This document shows, one piece after another, positions 23,675 to 42,158 of a stretch of 64,000 nt of DNA. Origin of the DNA: Mariannaea sp. PMI_226 (taxonomy: Eukaryota > Ascomycota > Sordariomycetes > Hypocreales > Nectriaceae); NCBI GenBank assembly GCA_024336345.1, contig JANFOG010000021.1, positions 124,001 through 188,000 of the forward strand, read 5' to 3'. A program made the translations under genes and the position numbers. Position 1 is the first letter of the stretch. Every line of letters begins with the position of its first letter. Under the pieces are notes generated by a model that was given only the letters and a program-made list of their open reading frames with translations, was not told where the DNA came from and did not search any database.

Positions 23675-25501
23675 TTCGAGGAGGAATATGTATATTTTCA
23701 AAGATACGAGAATGTTTATGTCTTTAATTATATCTCAATCCCATCATAGAACCATCGGAATCAGTTTCTCCCTTTATAGTTTTCACTTGTCTCGGCAGTA
23801 GACTTTTGGAGAGTCGACTTCTCCCCCAGAGTCGGTGGGCTTTCATTGAACTTTTATGTAATGATTAGCCAATTTTGACCTTGTTGAGACAATAAAACAC
23901 AGTATGCAAGAGTGACCCGCGTAATGAGCTGCAGTACAAGTAAGGGGCTGGCCATTCCTGAGGCGAGCTACAACGAGATGATTGATAGAGTCCTGGGGTA
24001 GCGATATTACTCCACAAACCAAGATGCTTTGAGCCCCTCATTCCCCCGTTAACTGCATCTAGAGTTGGAGTTCGGGTGGAAATCTTATCGTTAAATCGAA
24101 TCTTGATCTTAATACCAACCAAATGCCCCCGGTTTTCCCCGGTTTGATGTCGCTGCATGCAGGCTTGCGGGCGTTTCAAGAGTATTGGCTCTTGAGTGGT
24201 CCGTCATGACAAATAGTATATGCAGTAAGAAGTTGGCGTGCTCACCGCGCAAATTTAAAAGGGTCAGTTGCGTTGAAAATTTTCCGGCGCAGAGTGCAAG
24301 TTGACCACTGAGGCTCTCCGTCAGAGTGGATGTCTAGAGGAGAAATCGATCCAGAGATTTTGAGAAGGTGAGAACCTATCTATGCTAGCGTTCGAGAATA
24401 ACGATCAATCTGGGGGGCATGTTTACGATGAACAAACCCAGCAAGCCATTCGAAGGTATGAATAAATATGTCAAGACGATCGGCTCGGCTAATTGCGGCT
24501 CAGATTCGAGCAAGAACTGTCAATTATACAGGGCTGAAACTAGATTGACAGCTGTTGGTCAGGGAGGATTCTTCAATTATAACTCAGCTATGTCGTCTTT
24601 TCAATAGCGTACAGCCCAACCCAGCATAAATCGCTCGACTCTCGTATTTAACATCACTTTAGCGAGTGTTCGCACAGGCAACATCAACTTACAACTCTTG
24701 AACACCAAGTAGGTGCATCCAACCATGGTGACTTTCGGCACATAGAAGGTGCTTTAATTCCTCTTTGATCAGCAGTGCCATGCAAACCAAACAAAAGCTG
24801 ATTATCGAAGAATTCAAGTAGTTGGTTCCTTATAGTTTAGTATTCATGGCTCCCCCTCCTTTCCTTGACGGCTGAGGTCTACATATCCGAAGTAATACTG
24901 TCCAACGAGTAGGGCCAGAGATCCGTACACCCATTCTAGAACTATCAATACTCCGTCCTCACTGCGCCGTTCGCTCTCTCGTGGTTGAGAGTGAGCCCGT
25001 GACCTGGTGGAAGTTAGCGACATCAACCTCTTTGTTAGACTTGAAGTGCCGGGCAGCGTATGTCAATGTGTAAAATACATCAGAAAACAAACTGCTTGAT
25101 GAGCCAGGAGAGGGATTTTAAACTCGTCTTATGATGTCACCTATTTCCATTCGTCGATGATAGAAATCAAGCCTGTCTAGGTTAGTGACCTGCCTCCGAC
25201 CTTCCTACCTCAGTGTAGCTCCATATTGAAAAAATCGCTTTACACCAATGGACGGCTTTTTATTTTGCAAAATTGACTATTTGTAGCTGGTGGAGCGCTC
25301 ACTGACTATAACTCCGTAAGCGGAGAAACCCACAAACTGGTCACCCCGGAGACCCGCGGCATGAAGATCCCATCTGCTTAGTTTCACCAGGGGAGAGCCA
25401 GCTAACAGTGTACTCAATAACCATTCAAAAGTTGAAACAACCTACAAACTCCCGACTAGCCCATATCTTTATTCGCTCATCCAGTCCATCATTATTCACC
25501 A
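23675..25501. other. Intergenic region
   Basis: About 1.8 kb of divergent spacer. Short open frames here carry no domain character. The 100 bp before 25502 hold the putative promoter of the VOC gene. Confidence 0.5.
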
Positions 25502-25906
25502 ATGAGTTCACCTATTGCTGCAGCCCACCTTCGCGTTGCAAGGCCAACAAACAACATTGACGCACTCCTCAAATTCTACTGCGATGGTCTCAAATTCAAG
25601 AAGATCGGGGAGTTCAAGGATCATGATGGGTTCGACGGGTTGATTCTGGGCCACAGCGGTGCTGGATATCACCTAGAATTCACCACCAAGAAGGGACACG
25701 ATGCTGGAAAGGCTCCTACCCAGGATAATCTGATGGTGTTCTATCTTCCAGATAAAGAAGCTTACCACCAAGCAGTGTTGAACATGGAGACTGCAGTCGG
25801 TCCTGCTGTAGCAAGCTACAACCCGTATTGGGATAAGTGTGGGAAGACATTTGAGGACCCAGATGGGTACAGGGTTGTATTGGCAAATCAAAGTTGGGAA
25901 CTATAA
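25502..25906 (+). CDS. VOC/glyoxalase-fold protein, intronless, 134 aa
   Basis: Small protein of the vicinal-oxygen-chelate superfamily (glyoxalase/bleomycin-resistance/dioxygenase fold), probably cytosolic with no signal peptide; substrate unknown. One full VOC module pair is visible. His9 lies in AAHLRVARPT. A helix NNIDALLKFYCDGLKFKKIG follows, then GYHLEFT with Glu59. The second half ends in FEDPDGYRVVLAN (Glu118), the usual last metal-ligand strand. Length is normal for single-chain members of this type. It reads as intact. It stands alone between two long non-coding stretches. Confidence 0.82.
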   Translation: MSSPIAAAHLRVARPTNNIDALLKFYCDGLKFKKIGEFKDHDGFDGLILGHSGAGYHLEFTTKKGHDAGKAPTQDNLMVFYLPDKEAYHQAVLNMETAVGPAVASYNPYWDKCGKTFEDPDGYRVVLANQSWEL

Positions 25907-28436
25907 AGAGATCTATCGGCTTTGATGGCCCCCGTCGACTTGGTCTGGGTTACGCGCGAGCTAATACTCAACTCGCACCTCTATTCAGATGAATCAGACG
26001 GTGAGTGTATCTAGTTTCGCCAGGTGACGAATAGACAGGATGGTAATGCAGGATCTCTATGTGATATTCTACTATCCAACATCCCGAACGTGTAATCGAG
26101 CTGAAATAGCCAGGGAGATATCCAACGACATGCACGGTGCTTGTTAATGTAGAGGATGTCTAGCGCTCGAAACATTTTGGCATGTTGAGGTCGTATTAAA
26201 TTCCTTGAGAATCATACATAGTTCGTAAATCACCGAAATGTGTGGTGGCCTATGCAACAGTCTCCATGTACACCACGCATTTTGGGGTGGGAGTTGCGTA
26301 CGCAACGGTAACTAGTAGCCACGGTCCTTGTTCTAATTATAATTTCTATTTCCCTAATAAACTAGCTTCTATGGGTTTATATACAAGGCCTACTGCATAC
26401 CAGACCTCTATCTTTCACAGTATCATTGTCTTACATTATACACTGATGTCATTTCCTATGAGCATGAGTGCAGACTAAATAGGTTCATCTCGGAAAGGAT
26501 TTTCCAACCATACCTCTCCTTACACGTTTAGTCTCTTCAGTAACATCTCGGCTCAGCAGTTGATACTTCGTGATAATATTCCTTAGGAAACCTGAGGGTA
26601 GGAAGAGAGTATTATTCCCACATTAATTTCCTAAATCTTATACTTAATACTAAAAACCTTTTTTTTCTTTCTGTGCTAGGGGCATTCGATTTTTTTCATG
26701 ATTTCCTCGAAAGTGGCCAACCTTGATCACTCTAAAAGCCAGATCCGTGGCAAAGAGAGAACTTCACTACGCTTTTCTCCGCTCCTACGTGTTTAATATG
26801 CTGCATGAACAAATGATGTGGTAATTCTGGGAGCTATTGGTGTCTTGAAGAAGGATCCAAGATACAGAACTCGAGCGGAAGTTTGATGCTATACGTAAAC
26901 AGATTATAGCTCAGTTGGAGTAAATATAAATTAGCATATTCCAGTGTCAAGATCAGGCAATTTAGCAATAGGATAATATCAACGAAAGAGGAGGCATGAT
27001 ACGAATCTATGCTTATAGACCTCAATATCTTGTATAACCTGTAACCAAGGCACGGGTAGACCTGTCGGTGTAGTAGTTAGGGGTTACCCCCACCGATCTG
27101 TATCAAGGCGCCTCAAAAGGCACTTATTGCACTTCTCTTCCCTCAGCTATCTTAGTGAGTGTCAAAATTCCAATATTCTTAAATCTTATAAACTATATAT
27201 TTTTATTTCTTGGATAAAGAATAGAATTATCGACTTTTTCTAATAGAGTATCATATAATATGAGGACCTGAGTTCGATTAGTTCATAACGTGCGCCAAGA
27301 CGGTCGTCATATTATGGCAATTGAATACATTCGCAACAAATAACCACTATAAAACTCATATCACGGGATGTTGTCTATTATAATTTTGTAGCTTATAGTA
27401 TCGCGTCACACACCGTGTACTGGCCATGGGCCACCTACCGAGGATAATAAAGGTTCCGTAGACGTAATTCTTCGGATTAAAGCAAGTCTATTCAATGAAG
27501 ATACCTTAGGTGGGCAATTGCAGAATTCAGAATTCTTTCGAATTTAATTGTAATAAGAAAGCCAAGTTCAATAAATTTGCACATTGGTTTTGCAAAAAGC
27601 AAACCGAGTCAATTACTGCGAGGATGTTTTCTATATCCACAAGTGTTGTGCCTCATAAGAAACAATTCCAAACATCAGATCAATATCGAGGCCGGTAAGC
27701 TACAGGAACTGGTTTTTCTTGCGGCAAAAGCAGAGCCCCATAATCAGAGAAGCCAAGCTAGGAGATCCTGAAGTTTTCTAGGGATGGCATGATCATTAAA
27801 TCAGAAAGACGTAATTATTGGAGACTACTAAGGGGAAAAAGATATATCCCGGCTATGACTCACTGTGAGGCTTAGGCGGTCAAGCGGCTAATTATCGAAG
27901 AAGTACAGGAAACTAGAAGCCGGCAATATTGGGTAATGGCTCCTGTTCAAGCATTTAAGAGTCAGCAGTCGCAATTCATATTAACCCTTGGAGAGCACAA
28001 GTCCCTTCTCCCTCCGCAGAAAGGAAATATTAGGCGAGACTAAGGGAACCAAACAGACAAAGACTCGTTCTGAGCATTAACAAGTTAACAACAGAGATAT
28101 AATACATGCAAATTACCTTGAATGATTACACAGTTCTCTGTTCCATGGCCCACGTAACTGAGTTCTTCTCTATCAAGATATTTTACTCTGCGACAATTTA
28201 CGACACATCTTGTGCCAAAGCTAGTGTGCATAAGAAAATAATATTGTTGTTGCAATAGTTATATCTATTAGCACTGATACTTTTCAAGAAAGCATGTCAA
28301 GTGGCACAAGAAAATAAACACAGCCTGTCGGTTATACATGTTTCATTTCTCTCAAGGCCCATTGGAGCATCAAACATAACTCTCACTGAGCGATACTTCA
28401 GACAATCTAGACACTACTGCTAGTCGAATGTCCGTC
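25907..28436. other. Long AT-leaning non-coding region
   Basis: About 2.5 kb without a gene. A possible hairpin lies at 27064-27100 (TCGGTG...GGGGTTACCCCCACCGA). A segment near 27264-27285 resembles a tRNA T-arm (GACCTGAGTTCGATTAG) but has no matching tRNA around it. The DNA may be decayed repeat material, but no ends are recognisable. Confidence 0.45.
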
Positions 28437-29728
28437 TCATTTGTCTGCCTCAAAAATTACCTTTTGCACCTTCATCGAGTCAAATAGTTCATATCCTTCG
28501 ACTGCCTGGCTAAGTGGCATGATTTTATCCGTCATAAAACTGCGACATCTATCAGAGCTTGTTTCTGGTCATTTCAAGGGTTCTGTATTCTTGAAACTTA
28601 CTCGAGGAGGCCTTGCTTCTTCTTCAGTAGTTCGAGAGCCGGCTCGAAGATGCCTGTGCCACGGCGAGGAGGAAAAATTAGACGAGGAATCCCACTATCA
28701 GTTATTCAAACGGCAGAGCACTCACTTCGAACCGGGCATCTGCCCATTTGGATCGTAAGATTTTTTCCATAGGCTTGATTACCGGTCCATGGTATTTCTC
28801 CATTATGCACACCGACGCTTGAAATAGTTCCCCAAGGTCGAAGCAGCTGGAACCCCAAGTCTAAGGCTGAACTATGTCCGACGATTTCGATAACAACATC
28901 GGCTCCACGGCCGTCGGTCAACTCCTTGACACGATTCTCTAGGCCTTGTCGGTTGGTCTCGAAATTCCACGGTTCAGCTCCTAGACCCTTAGCTAGAGCC
29001 AGGCGAGATTCGACAGAGTCTACGGCTAACACGGCCTTTGGCCTGTACTCTAGCGCGGCAATCAGCCCGCAGAGACCAACAGGACCACATCCCAGCAGGA
29101 CGACAACACTACCACGGGCCTTTTCAGCGCCTAGGCGTTCCAAGCCGTTTCGTGCGGCGAAGAAGCCAGTGGGGAAAATATCTGCCATAAGACACAGTTT
29201 TGGACCTTCAATGCCTGCCGGAGCCTTGACTACTGTGCTGTCTGCTAGGGGTACTCTTACGAATTCTGCCTGGGCTCCGTCGAGCAAAGGACACCCAAAG
29301 AGCAACACCTTCTCGCATCGAGAGGAGAAGCCTTGAGTACAGTAGAAGCACTTCCCACAGCAGGTTGTGAATGGGCTGACTATCAAGTCACCGGGTTTCA
29401 CAGTCTTAACCTCGGGTCCCACTCTCTCGACAGTCCCTGTGAATTCATGGCCCATGATGAAGCCAGCGGCAGAGGGTTGATGACCACGGTAGACATGGAG
29501 CTCACTGACACCACCAAATAATCAGCAGCTATTGTTCCCTGGCGTTTGCCAACATCTCCACCTATAAGGGAAGAGTGTCCATCAGTAAACATACCTGCCA
29601 CACAAAGCTGTATACTGAACCTTCACTATCGCATCGCCTGGATGCTGAATCGTAGGCATTGGCCTCTCTTCAACCGCAACACTCTTTACCCCCTTAAAGA
29701 CGACGGCGCGCATTGTCTTGGCTGACAT
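28437..29728 (-). CDS. Zinc-dependent MDR alcohol/formaldehyde dehydrogenase-like protein, 4 exons, 355 aa
   Basis: Medium-chain NAD(P)-dependent dehydrogenase, likely cytosolic, of the zinc-containing group that includes glutathione-independent formaldehyde dehydrogenases. Exons 29728-29595, 29504-28726, 28653-28602, 28539-28437 (1068 nt). Catalytic zinc ligands are Cys43 (ALCGSELHVYRG), His64-Glu65 (GHEFTG) and the downstream acidic region. The structural zinc loop is CCGKCFYCTQGFSSRCEK. The cofactor fold has LLGCGPVGLCG and AVDSVESRLALAKGLGAE, where the Asp suggests NAD preference. The tail PLSQAVEGYELFDSMKVQKVIFEA is typical of the family. It is transcribed in the same direction as the dimethylglycine dehydrogenase-like gene 1.7 kb upstream. 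Oxidation of formaldehyde released by demethylation would be a coherent role; that is inference. Confidence 0.87.
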
Positions 29729-31481
29729 GTTGGTGTAATGTTGGCAATCAATGACTTTAAATTTAGGCAGAGGCGACAACACTCCCTGATTGAGACTTGG
29801 ATAACCTAGGGTTGAAAAATCAAAAGTTTTTCCAGACGTCTATTCTTGAGTTTGGTGTTTGGTTCATACCACCGCTCGGATCACCGGGGATTGGTGATGT
29901 GAGTGCAGCCCCTCATTTGCAACTAGACATGTGACTCGCCAGTGAGCGCGGGGTTGCATACTGTTGCGGGGAGCCCATTTTCACGTAGATAAGACCTATA
30001 GATACCTCGAGCCTCCTAGCATAACATACCCATAGGGTGATCATAGCAGCCGGCTTCGGAGGGTAGGGGCGCCCCGGGCCCCCTTCCCCTATTTAGGGGG
30101 GCGTCTCCAGGGGAAAGCCCCTTATATAAACCCCTCATAGGATTAGCTAGTCTGGGAAAGTCACTTCTCGTCACACCTACACTCTTGACCCTACGTTCCG
30201 TGACACCTACCTTATGTGAGTGCCACATCGACTGCACCTTATTAAAAAAGTAACCGGACGTATTTTTGTACTGTTTTCTGTACTAAATATTCCACTATCC
30301 TATCTAACTGGCACTTAACACGTTCTGCTTGCTCCTGTAATAATCATCAAGATACACTACAGTCCGCAGATTCCAAAGAAAAACTACTCAGAGTGTCACA
30401 GAGTGGCTTTCATTATCGAATATTGTCAAGCATTCCGCACTAGCCTTAACTAGCTGATCATGTTTCAATGGATTTGGTGGATATCATCAAGCTTTATACA
30501 GATGTGCATTTCAATAGTTTCTACTTGCAAAAACGCCACAAGTTTCCAACAATTAATTAAAAGCAAGCCAGATACATTGAATGCGTCCTCTACTTGAGCT
30601 CCCCTATAATATCCCTGCCTTCAGTGGGAAACGGATCACTACCTACCACTAGCTACTTTCCAAGCCATACCTATTATCCCTGAAGATATAGGGGCCTTAG
30701 CAGGCATTGCCTAAGGCTACTGTTTTTCTATGTATATTAATGTAACTAATAGGGATAAGAGGATGTGGCGTCTCTAGGGCGAGTAGAAACTTTTGAAATG
30801 CTCATTTGTAGCAGGATCAGGATTCATCAGCAAGCTAATATTGCCGCAATGGCATGTCTGGTTTCTTCTACAGTGCTGGGGGATGCTACTGGCATTATAG
30901 CTTTCTGAAACGTACCAAGGCCGAGTGAGCACAAAATTTCATCTATTTATATTAAACTTAAGACAGTCATTTTACTCAATAAGCTTATTAGTACTGAGCA
31001 AAGGTTCCACAAAGAAAGAAAGTCGAGTCCGCATTTGCATTATCTAACCTAAACGATTTCTCACACTCTTCAGCTTGTTAACTGCCTCTAAAACTAACCT
31101 GCCAGACATAATGGCATATAACATACAGGATTTGTTATTCCCCTCAATATTTAGCGCTTAGATTGTCCTACGGTAGACCAGGATTCACACAAAATGCGTT
31201 CTTGCGATAAGGCAAAATAGAATAAGCCTTTTTTTTTTCTTTTTTTTTTTATGGAAAATTCTTGAAATGTATTTTGGAGGCATCTCAGACAGTGAACAAT
31301 TGTCTGCCCGAAATCGATATAAATATATATTCATATATACATGGTCATTCATATCAAGAATTTCGAACTATCATGCCTAAAAGGAAAAGAAATTTACACC
31401 AAAAAGATATACCGAAATGTCATTGACGCTCACTGGACTTTAGGTTCGTTGCCATTTTATTAGAAACACGGCAGTAGTTCG
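29729..31481. other. Intergenic region with GC-rich, STRE-like cluster
   Basis: About 1.75 kb. The segment 30050-30145 is unusually GC-rich, with several AGGGG/CCCCT motifs (the yeast stress-response element core) followed by a TATATAAAC box at about 30123-30131. This looks like a promoter, yet no coding sequence follows on the plus strand. Downstream DNA to 31.4 kb is AT-rich and featureless. Confidence 0.4.
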
Positions 31482-37532
<6,051 letters not shown>

Positions 37533-40133
37533 CTAAAATTGATTAAACATGATACTGCTGAAGTTCTCGCCCTCCCACCACGCCATAGCTTTATCTTCAC
37601 CAACCGCATCCTCGTGTGAGTCCTGATATCCCATGTCCCCTATATTAACAAACTGCGAAGAGTCTGCGTACAACCAGGGAGTTAGGCTGTCCGTCTGCTC
37701 CACGGATATTTCGTCGCAGGCATTGTTGTTCCATGAAGTATCTCTCGAAGTGGGAATAACGGCCTTGTACGACGCAGTGGGCGCTTCCTGGCCCCCATCA
37801 GCTGTGTTAATGGTAATTTCCGGTGATGTCGCAACGATAATCTCGAGCGTAGGGCTATCACCCAAATCCTCGTGGATGAGATTCGGCATCAGAGAGGCGT
37901 CCAACAATCCACTTGTGGGGATCTCCTGAGAATCCGCCATGAACTTGAATTGCAAGACCTCCCACATCAGAGGAACGCTGAGGTAGATTTTTGACGGCAT
38001 CCAATCCTCAACATCCATACTCTCAGGACCAGCAGCGATTCGAGTCATCTTTTCCAAATTGCGGTCCTAAAAGAGGCATTATTTGTTAGCAAAACAGTCT
38101 GCAAGTCTCTTTCATTGTCTTCCAGGAAGATGAGAACATACCAAAGCTCCACATGCAGCAGACGATGGAATAAATCGCTTCAGGAATCTCCTGCACTTCG
38201 CAAAGTCCGTGTTGGATTTATGTCTCAGCCTCGGTGCAGCTGCACAGCAGTAGTACAAATGCACTGTGGCCGCAATCGCGGCTATGTGGCCAAAGAAGGG
38301 ATCTGCTAGCGGCACTTGCTTGTCCACTACCATGTCTATCATACGGACAATCCAGGTAGAGTGTAGCAGAGCAAGTTCAGACGATCTCCTCCAGAAGGTA
38401 TTTGGGATGGCTAGCTCCGGGTTGTGCTGTGCTCCAACAATGTAGAGGAATGGATGATTCAAGACGGTTTGGATTGCATGGTAAGTAAATTGCTCTTTCA
38501 GCCATGGTGCCCAATAGTCTCGGTTCATCTTCAACTCTTCCACCTTGCGCTCGTAAAATTTCACTGAATCATAGCGGTGGCACATGGGGATTCTGTTCTC
38601 CGTTTCCATAAAATCGGAGAGCACTTTGGCGTACATCGAATCGCGCCGCCATGGCTCTTTCAACACGTTGTGGGCGCAGTCAGATACGTATTTTCTAACC
38701 TGACTCCAGACCCATCCGAGGTGAACGCTCGTGTTCCAAATTCCTGGTTCACTTGGTCTGGTACATCCAAGCTCATCCCTAGGTAGTGGCGGCGCCTTTG
38801 ACCCAATATCGGTCTGTTCTCCCCGAGAGGAGGAATAGCGTGGTCTCCAAATCTCCGTCGGTACACCCAGAAGCCCAGTTTGCCGACCGTAGAACTGCTC
38901 AAGCAACTGGAGGCTCCAAAAGAGTCTCTTCTTGCGCTCTGTGCTGGGATCTTCGGCGACATATACGGATTCAACGTCCAGCATGGCAGATCGGCAAAGC
39001 TGGAAAGCAAGACCGAGATGGAACTGGCCCAGATGTACGTTTCCATCTGCAACAAGACATTGTTAGTTTTGAGGATATTGGCAGACTAGGTTATTCCCTG
39101 GTATTTATTTTCCATACCTATGAAAGAAGAGTATGAAAGAAGACACAAGCTTTCAAGAGTTGTTAAGTCCACAGTGCCATTTGCTATGCGAAGCATGATC
39201 AAGCTCTTGGCGTTATCGCCGTACAACTGCATGTGGTCACGCCTGTCTGAAAAGCGCGAAGTCAAGGCCAGGATACTGCAAGCAAGTTCTTCTGGAAGAA
39301 AACTGCAATCGCTGACCTCCTCACGTTCAAAGCACCAGATGGGTTGCCTGTGGCAGTACTTGAAGTAGAGGCCTATACCGATAGCAATATCAGAGGGATT
39401 GGGTCGTGGGTTCGAATGATCTGACTCGAAGGTAACAGTAGATGGGTAGCTGGTGGTTTTGTTGTTCTCTGGAGCAGGAGGTGTCGCGGAGTACGACTTT
39501 TCTGAAGTGTCGGGAATGTCTTCAAACGGCTGGTCCTGGCGCGTGCTGCGATTCGTCCTGAGAGCTCGGTCAGAACGTCTGAATGTAGCAAATCTCGGTT
39601 CGAAGTAACAACCTCCCACTCAAAAGGAGATCCAATTTCTCCTCAAGATGTGCCAGTCTCTCCTCCTAAAAGCCAGTTAGATAGAGGAACTGTGGGTTTC
39701 CCGTCAGAGAATCAGGGGCTATGGATGCAAACGTACCGACGGCCCGCTCTGGGATGGCCTTGAGACGGCAGGGGGATAAGAGCATGACTGCTTAAGGCGC
39801 ACGCAACTTGAACATGCTGGTTTCTCGCCCGGACAGCGAGTCTTTTTTCTCCTGTGTTTACAGTTAGTCAGTCATTAAATTTGTAAATATAAAATCAGCC
39901 AATCAGCAAAAATTAGGAAGAAGGGATGGAGAAGAACATTCGCAAATATTAGAACAAAAGTGACAAGGGAAGCAAATGGGAGGAACAATCACGCATTGCG
40001 CATAGGCGCAAACTCACCTGCATGTTAGACAAGCATGATGTGATCGCCGCCTCCCGCGAGTGCTGATATTGCCACTGCCATTGTTGCTGATATTGATATT
40101 GTTGCTGCTGTTATTTTCCTCGGGCGGTGTCAT
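37533..40133 (-). CDS. Zn2Cys6 transcription factor with fungal_trans domain, 6 exons, about 720 aa
   Basis: Nuclear sequence-specific regulator of the Gal4 class. Exons 40133-40018, 39851-39737, 39665-39613, 39557-39118, 39046-38142, 38066-37533 (2163 nt). An Asn/Ser-rich N-terminus leads to the binuclear zinc cluster split by intron 1: ACLTC|RRKKTRCPGEKPACSSCVRLKQSC (C-x2-C-x6-C-x6-C-x2-C-x6-C). A short coiled coil follows (EERLAHLEEKLDLLL). The middle homology region begins near IAIGIGLYFKYCHRQPIWCF and contains TLESLCLLSYSSF, HLGLAFQLCRSAML and the signature ERKKRLFWSLQLLEQFYGRQTGLLG. The C-terminus is acidic. Intron 3 (39558-39612, 55 bp, CTGAC branch) is required to keep frame. It lies between the dimethylglycine dehydrogenase-like and Rieske genes, so regulation of one-carbon or betaine catabolism is plausible; that is inference from position. 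Confidence 0.87.
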
Positions 40134-41427
40134 GATTGTTGAATCGTTTGAATGTCGCCCCGAAAAACACCGAACGGCTGTAAGCATCTCGAAAAGGGAC
40201 GCGCTTCCACTAAATACTTGACCCCTCGCCTATACCCACCAAGACCCGTCATCATGACTAGGCGGTCACAGACGGCAGAACGAGAAAGACGCCCCTGTAC
40301 AGAAAGGGCATAGCCGCACTCCAATAGAGGCAAGACAATTACATACCGTACATATTGCCGCCATCCATGACAAGGGGTGTCATGCAGGGCCCTCTAGACT
40401 AGACCAGCAGAAGGCAGAATCCCCAGATCCACCCTGGGCCGCCCCTCTGGCCCTTCAAATGGTCCAGTTGGTTCTTCTTTTATGCGGTGGCTTTGGCTGT
40501 AACTAAGGAGATAACGAATCGAGACGGACCAATAGCCAACAGAGAAAATCATGTTGAGCTAATAGGGGATGGAGCGTCCGTCCAGGCCAGGCAGGGATCC
40601 TGCTATCCTGATGGAGATTATTCCCGGGGGGTTCAATTGATACCAGACGAAATACGTTCTTGGGTGAACCATGTGATCAACCAGCTCAGCCTAAAAATAA
40701 GTACGCCCCTATACACAGTATATGCCGGTAGGACCTCTCCAACGATGTACCTTCTTAAGTTACACAGGCAACCACGAGGAACATCTCGGACAACCTCAAC
40801 ACCACCAAAACGAGAACAGACTTTGTAGATACACACCGACTCCCTCAATCACTTAGGTAATGGACTAAAGAGGGGGGAGGACAAGGAGGCAGACTATTGA
40901 CCCTCACAGTCCCATCTCTAGGCTAGAAGCCTTGCTTGATAGCAACTTACTTGGTTGATCCGGATGCAAAAAAGCAGAGAGCAGGTCTCGAAGCTCCATC
41001 GTGGTATCCCACCAACCCGTAAATAAAGATCATTGGACTTCGGCACCTGGACTTTTCATTGTTGTACCTTCGCTTTCATTGCTTTTATTCCCGTTCTTTC
41101 CATGGCATTTTATAGTTGTATTTTTATTTGAAGAAATTTTATATAACTAATCCCCTGTCTCCAGCCCTTCGTCCAGATCTACCAGATCCCTCATCTCCAC
41201 CCCCTCGGGTATGCCGGGTTCTCAGCGATGGGTCAATCTTGAGTCCACTTTTAATTCTCATTTTTAAGGGGAGCATTGTAAATGTCCCTAGCATTTGCAG
41301 GCACATAATAATTGTGGTACGTACTGGGAAGGCGCTCTGTTGTACTTCGCAGTGAAATGCAACGACGGGGCAATACTTCACACAGACTTTCTCCAAAAAA
41401 AAAAAATCGTTAGCTCACCCAGCCTGA

Positions 41428-42158
41428 GTGCTCTGCCCTTGGTCAACAGAGAAGGACCAAAACTGTGTCCCACTTTCCAACCATTGGCCAGTTGTACTGA
41501 TGAAAACTAGCCGCAAGGTGGCGCAGACGACGACTTACCTGTTAAAACTGGACAATGAATTCACCAAAGCTGAGGGCATAGCAGAGCAGTATTCCTATTG
41601 GATTGTCTCCTCTTGTTGGTATTACCATGCCTGTGATGAGCAATGCCTGCGACCAAATACCCCTCACCAGTGCGAGACCATACAACCCAATGCTAGCGAC
41701 ACTTGGTCCCTCAGTCAACACCTGAAGGCTGCAGCTCAGAAGCTAAGATTCGAAGCCGTCGCAGTCTCGCCCGGCTTCGTTCTAGCGCAAGAACACCAAC
41801 CACCGGCATTGAATTGGGAAGAATGCAATATGGGTTGTGACGCTACTTCGACTCCAAGTTCAATGGCTTTCCAAGCGACGGCCCCCAGTTACAGCTTTTG
41901 CATTCGGCATTCTTCAAAACCTCAATGCTGGGGAAGGTGGCTCTGTGTAGCGCGCTTGGGGGGGAGTCGGTTGTGGGGGATGACGAAATAAGCCTTCCTG
42001 TTCCTGTTCACTTCCTTGTAGTCGATGATATCCTCGATCAATGTAAATCTGGCCAAACCCACAATACCAGCTTCATGTTCTCATTGCTTACCCAGAGGAT
42101 TACAATGAAGAAATCGTGGGCGTCAGTGCCAATTGGGCAGACATACAATGCCCCGTGA
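41428..42158 (+). pseudogene. Unidentified coding-like remnant
   Basis: Plus-strand frames here read like protein but do not join cleanly. The first frame (41428 to about 41860) contains KTSRKVAQTTTYLLKLDNEFTKAEG and QHLKAAAQKLRFEAVAVSPGFVLAQEH. A second frame from about 41840 contains KFNGFPSDGP, FFKTSMLGKVALCSALGGES and PVPVHFLVVDDILDQCKSG, ending at 42158. A short intron or a frameshift near 41845 could connect them. I do not recognise a family. There is no ATG with an obvious start context and no domain motif. It could equally be a broken gene or a real small gene with missed introns. Confidence 0.3.

Noticed and set aside
27064..27285. tRNA or tRNA-derived SINE
   Set aside because: A hairpin and a T-arm-like piece are present but about 200 bp apart, with no acceptor stem and no A/B box spacing of a Pol III gene.
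28926..29336. Plus-strand open frame of 136 codons
   Set aside because: Antisense to the MDR dehydrogenase exon, with low-complexity Arg/Ser composition typical of shadows.
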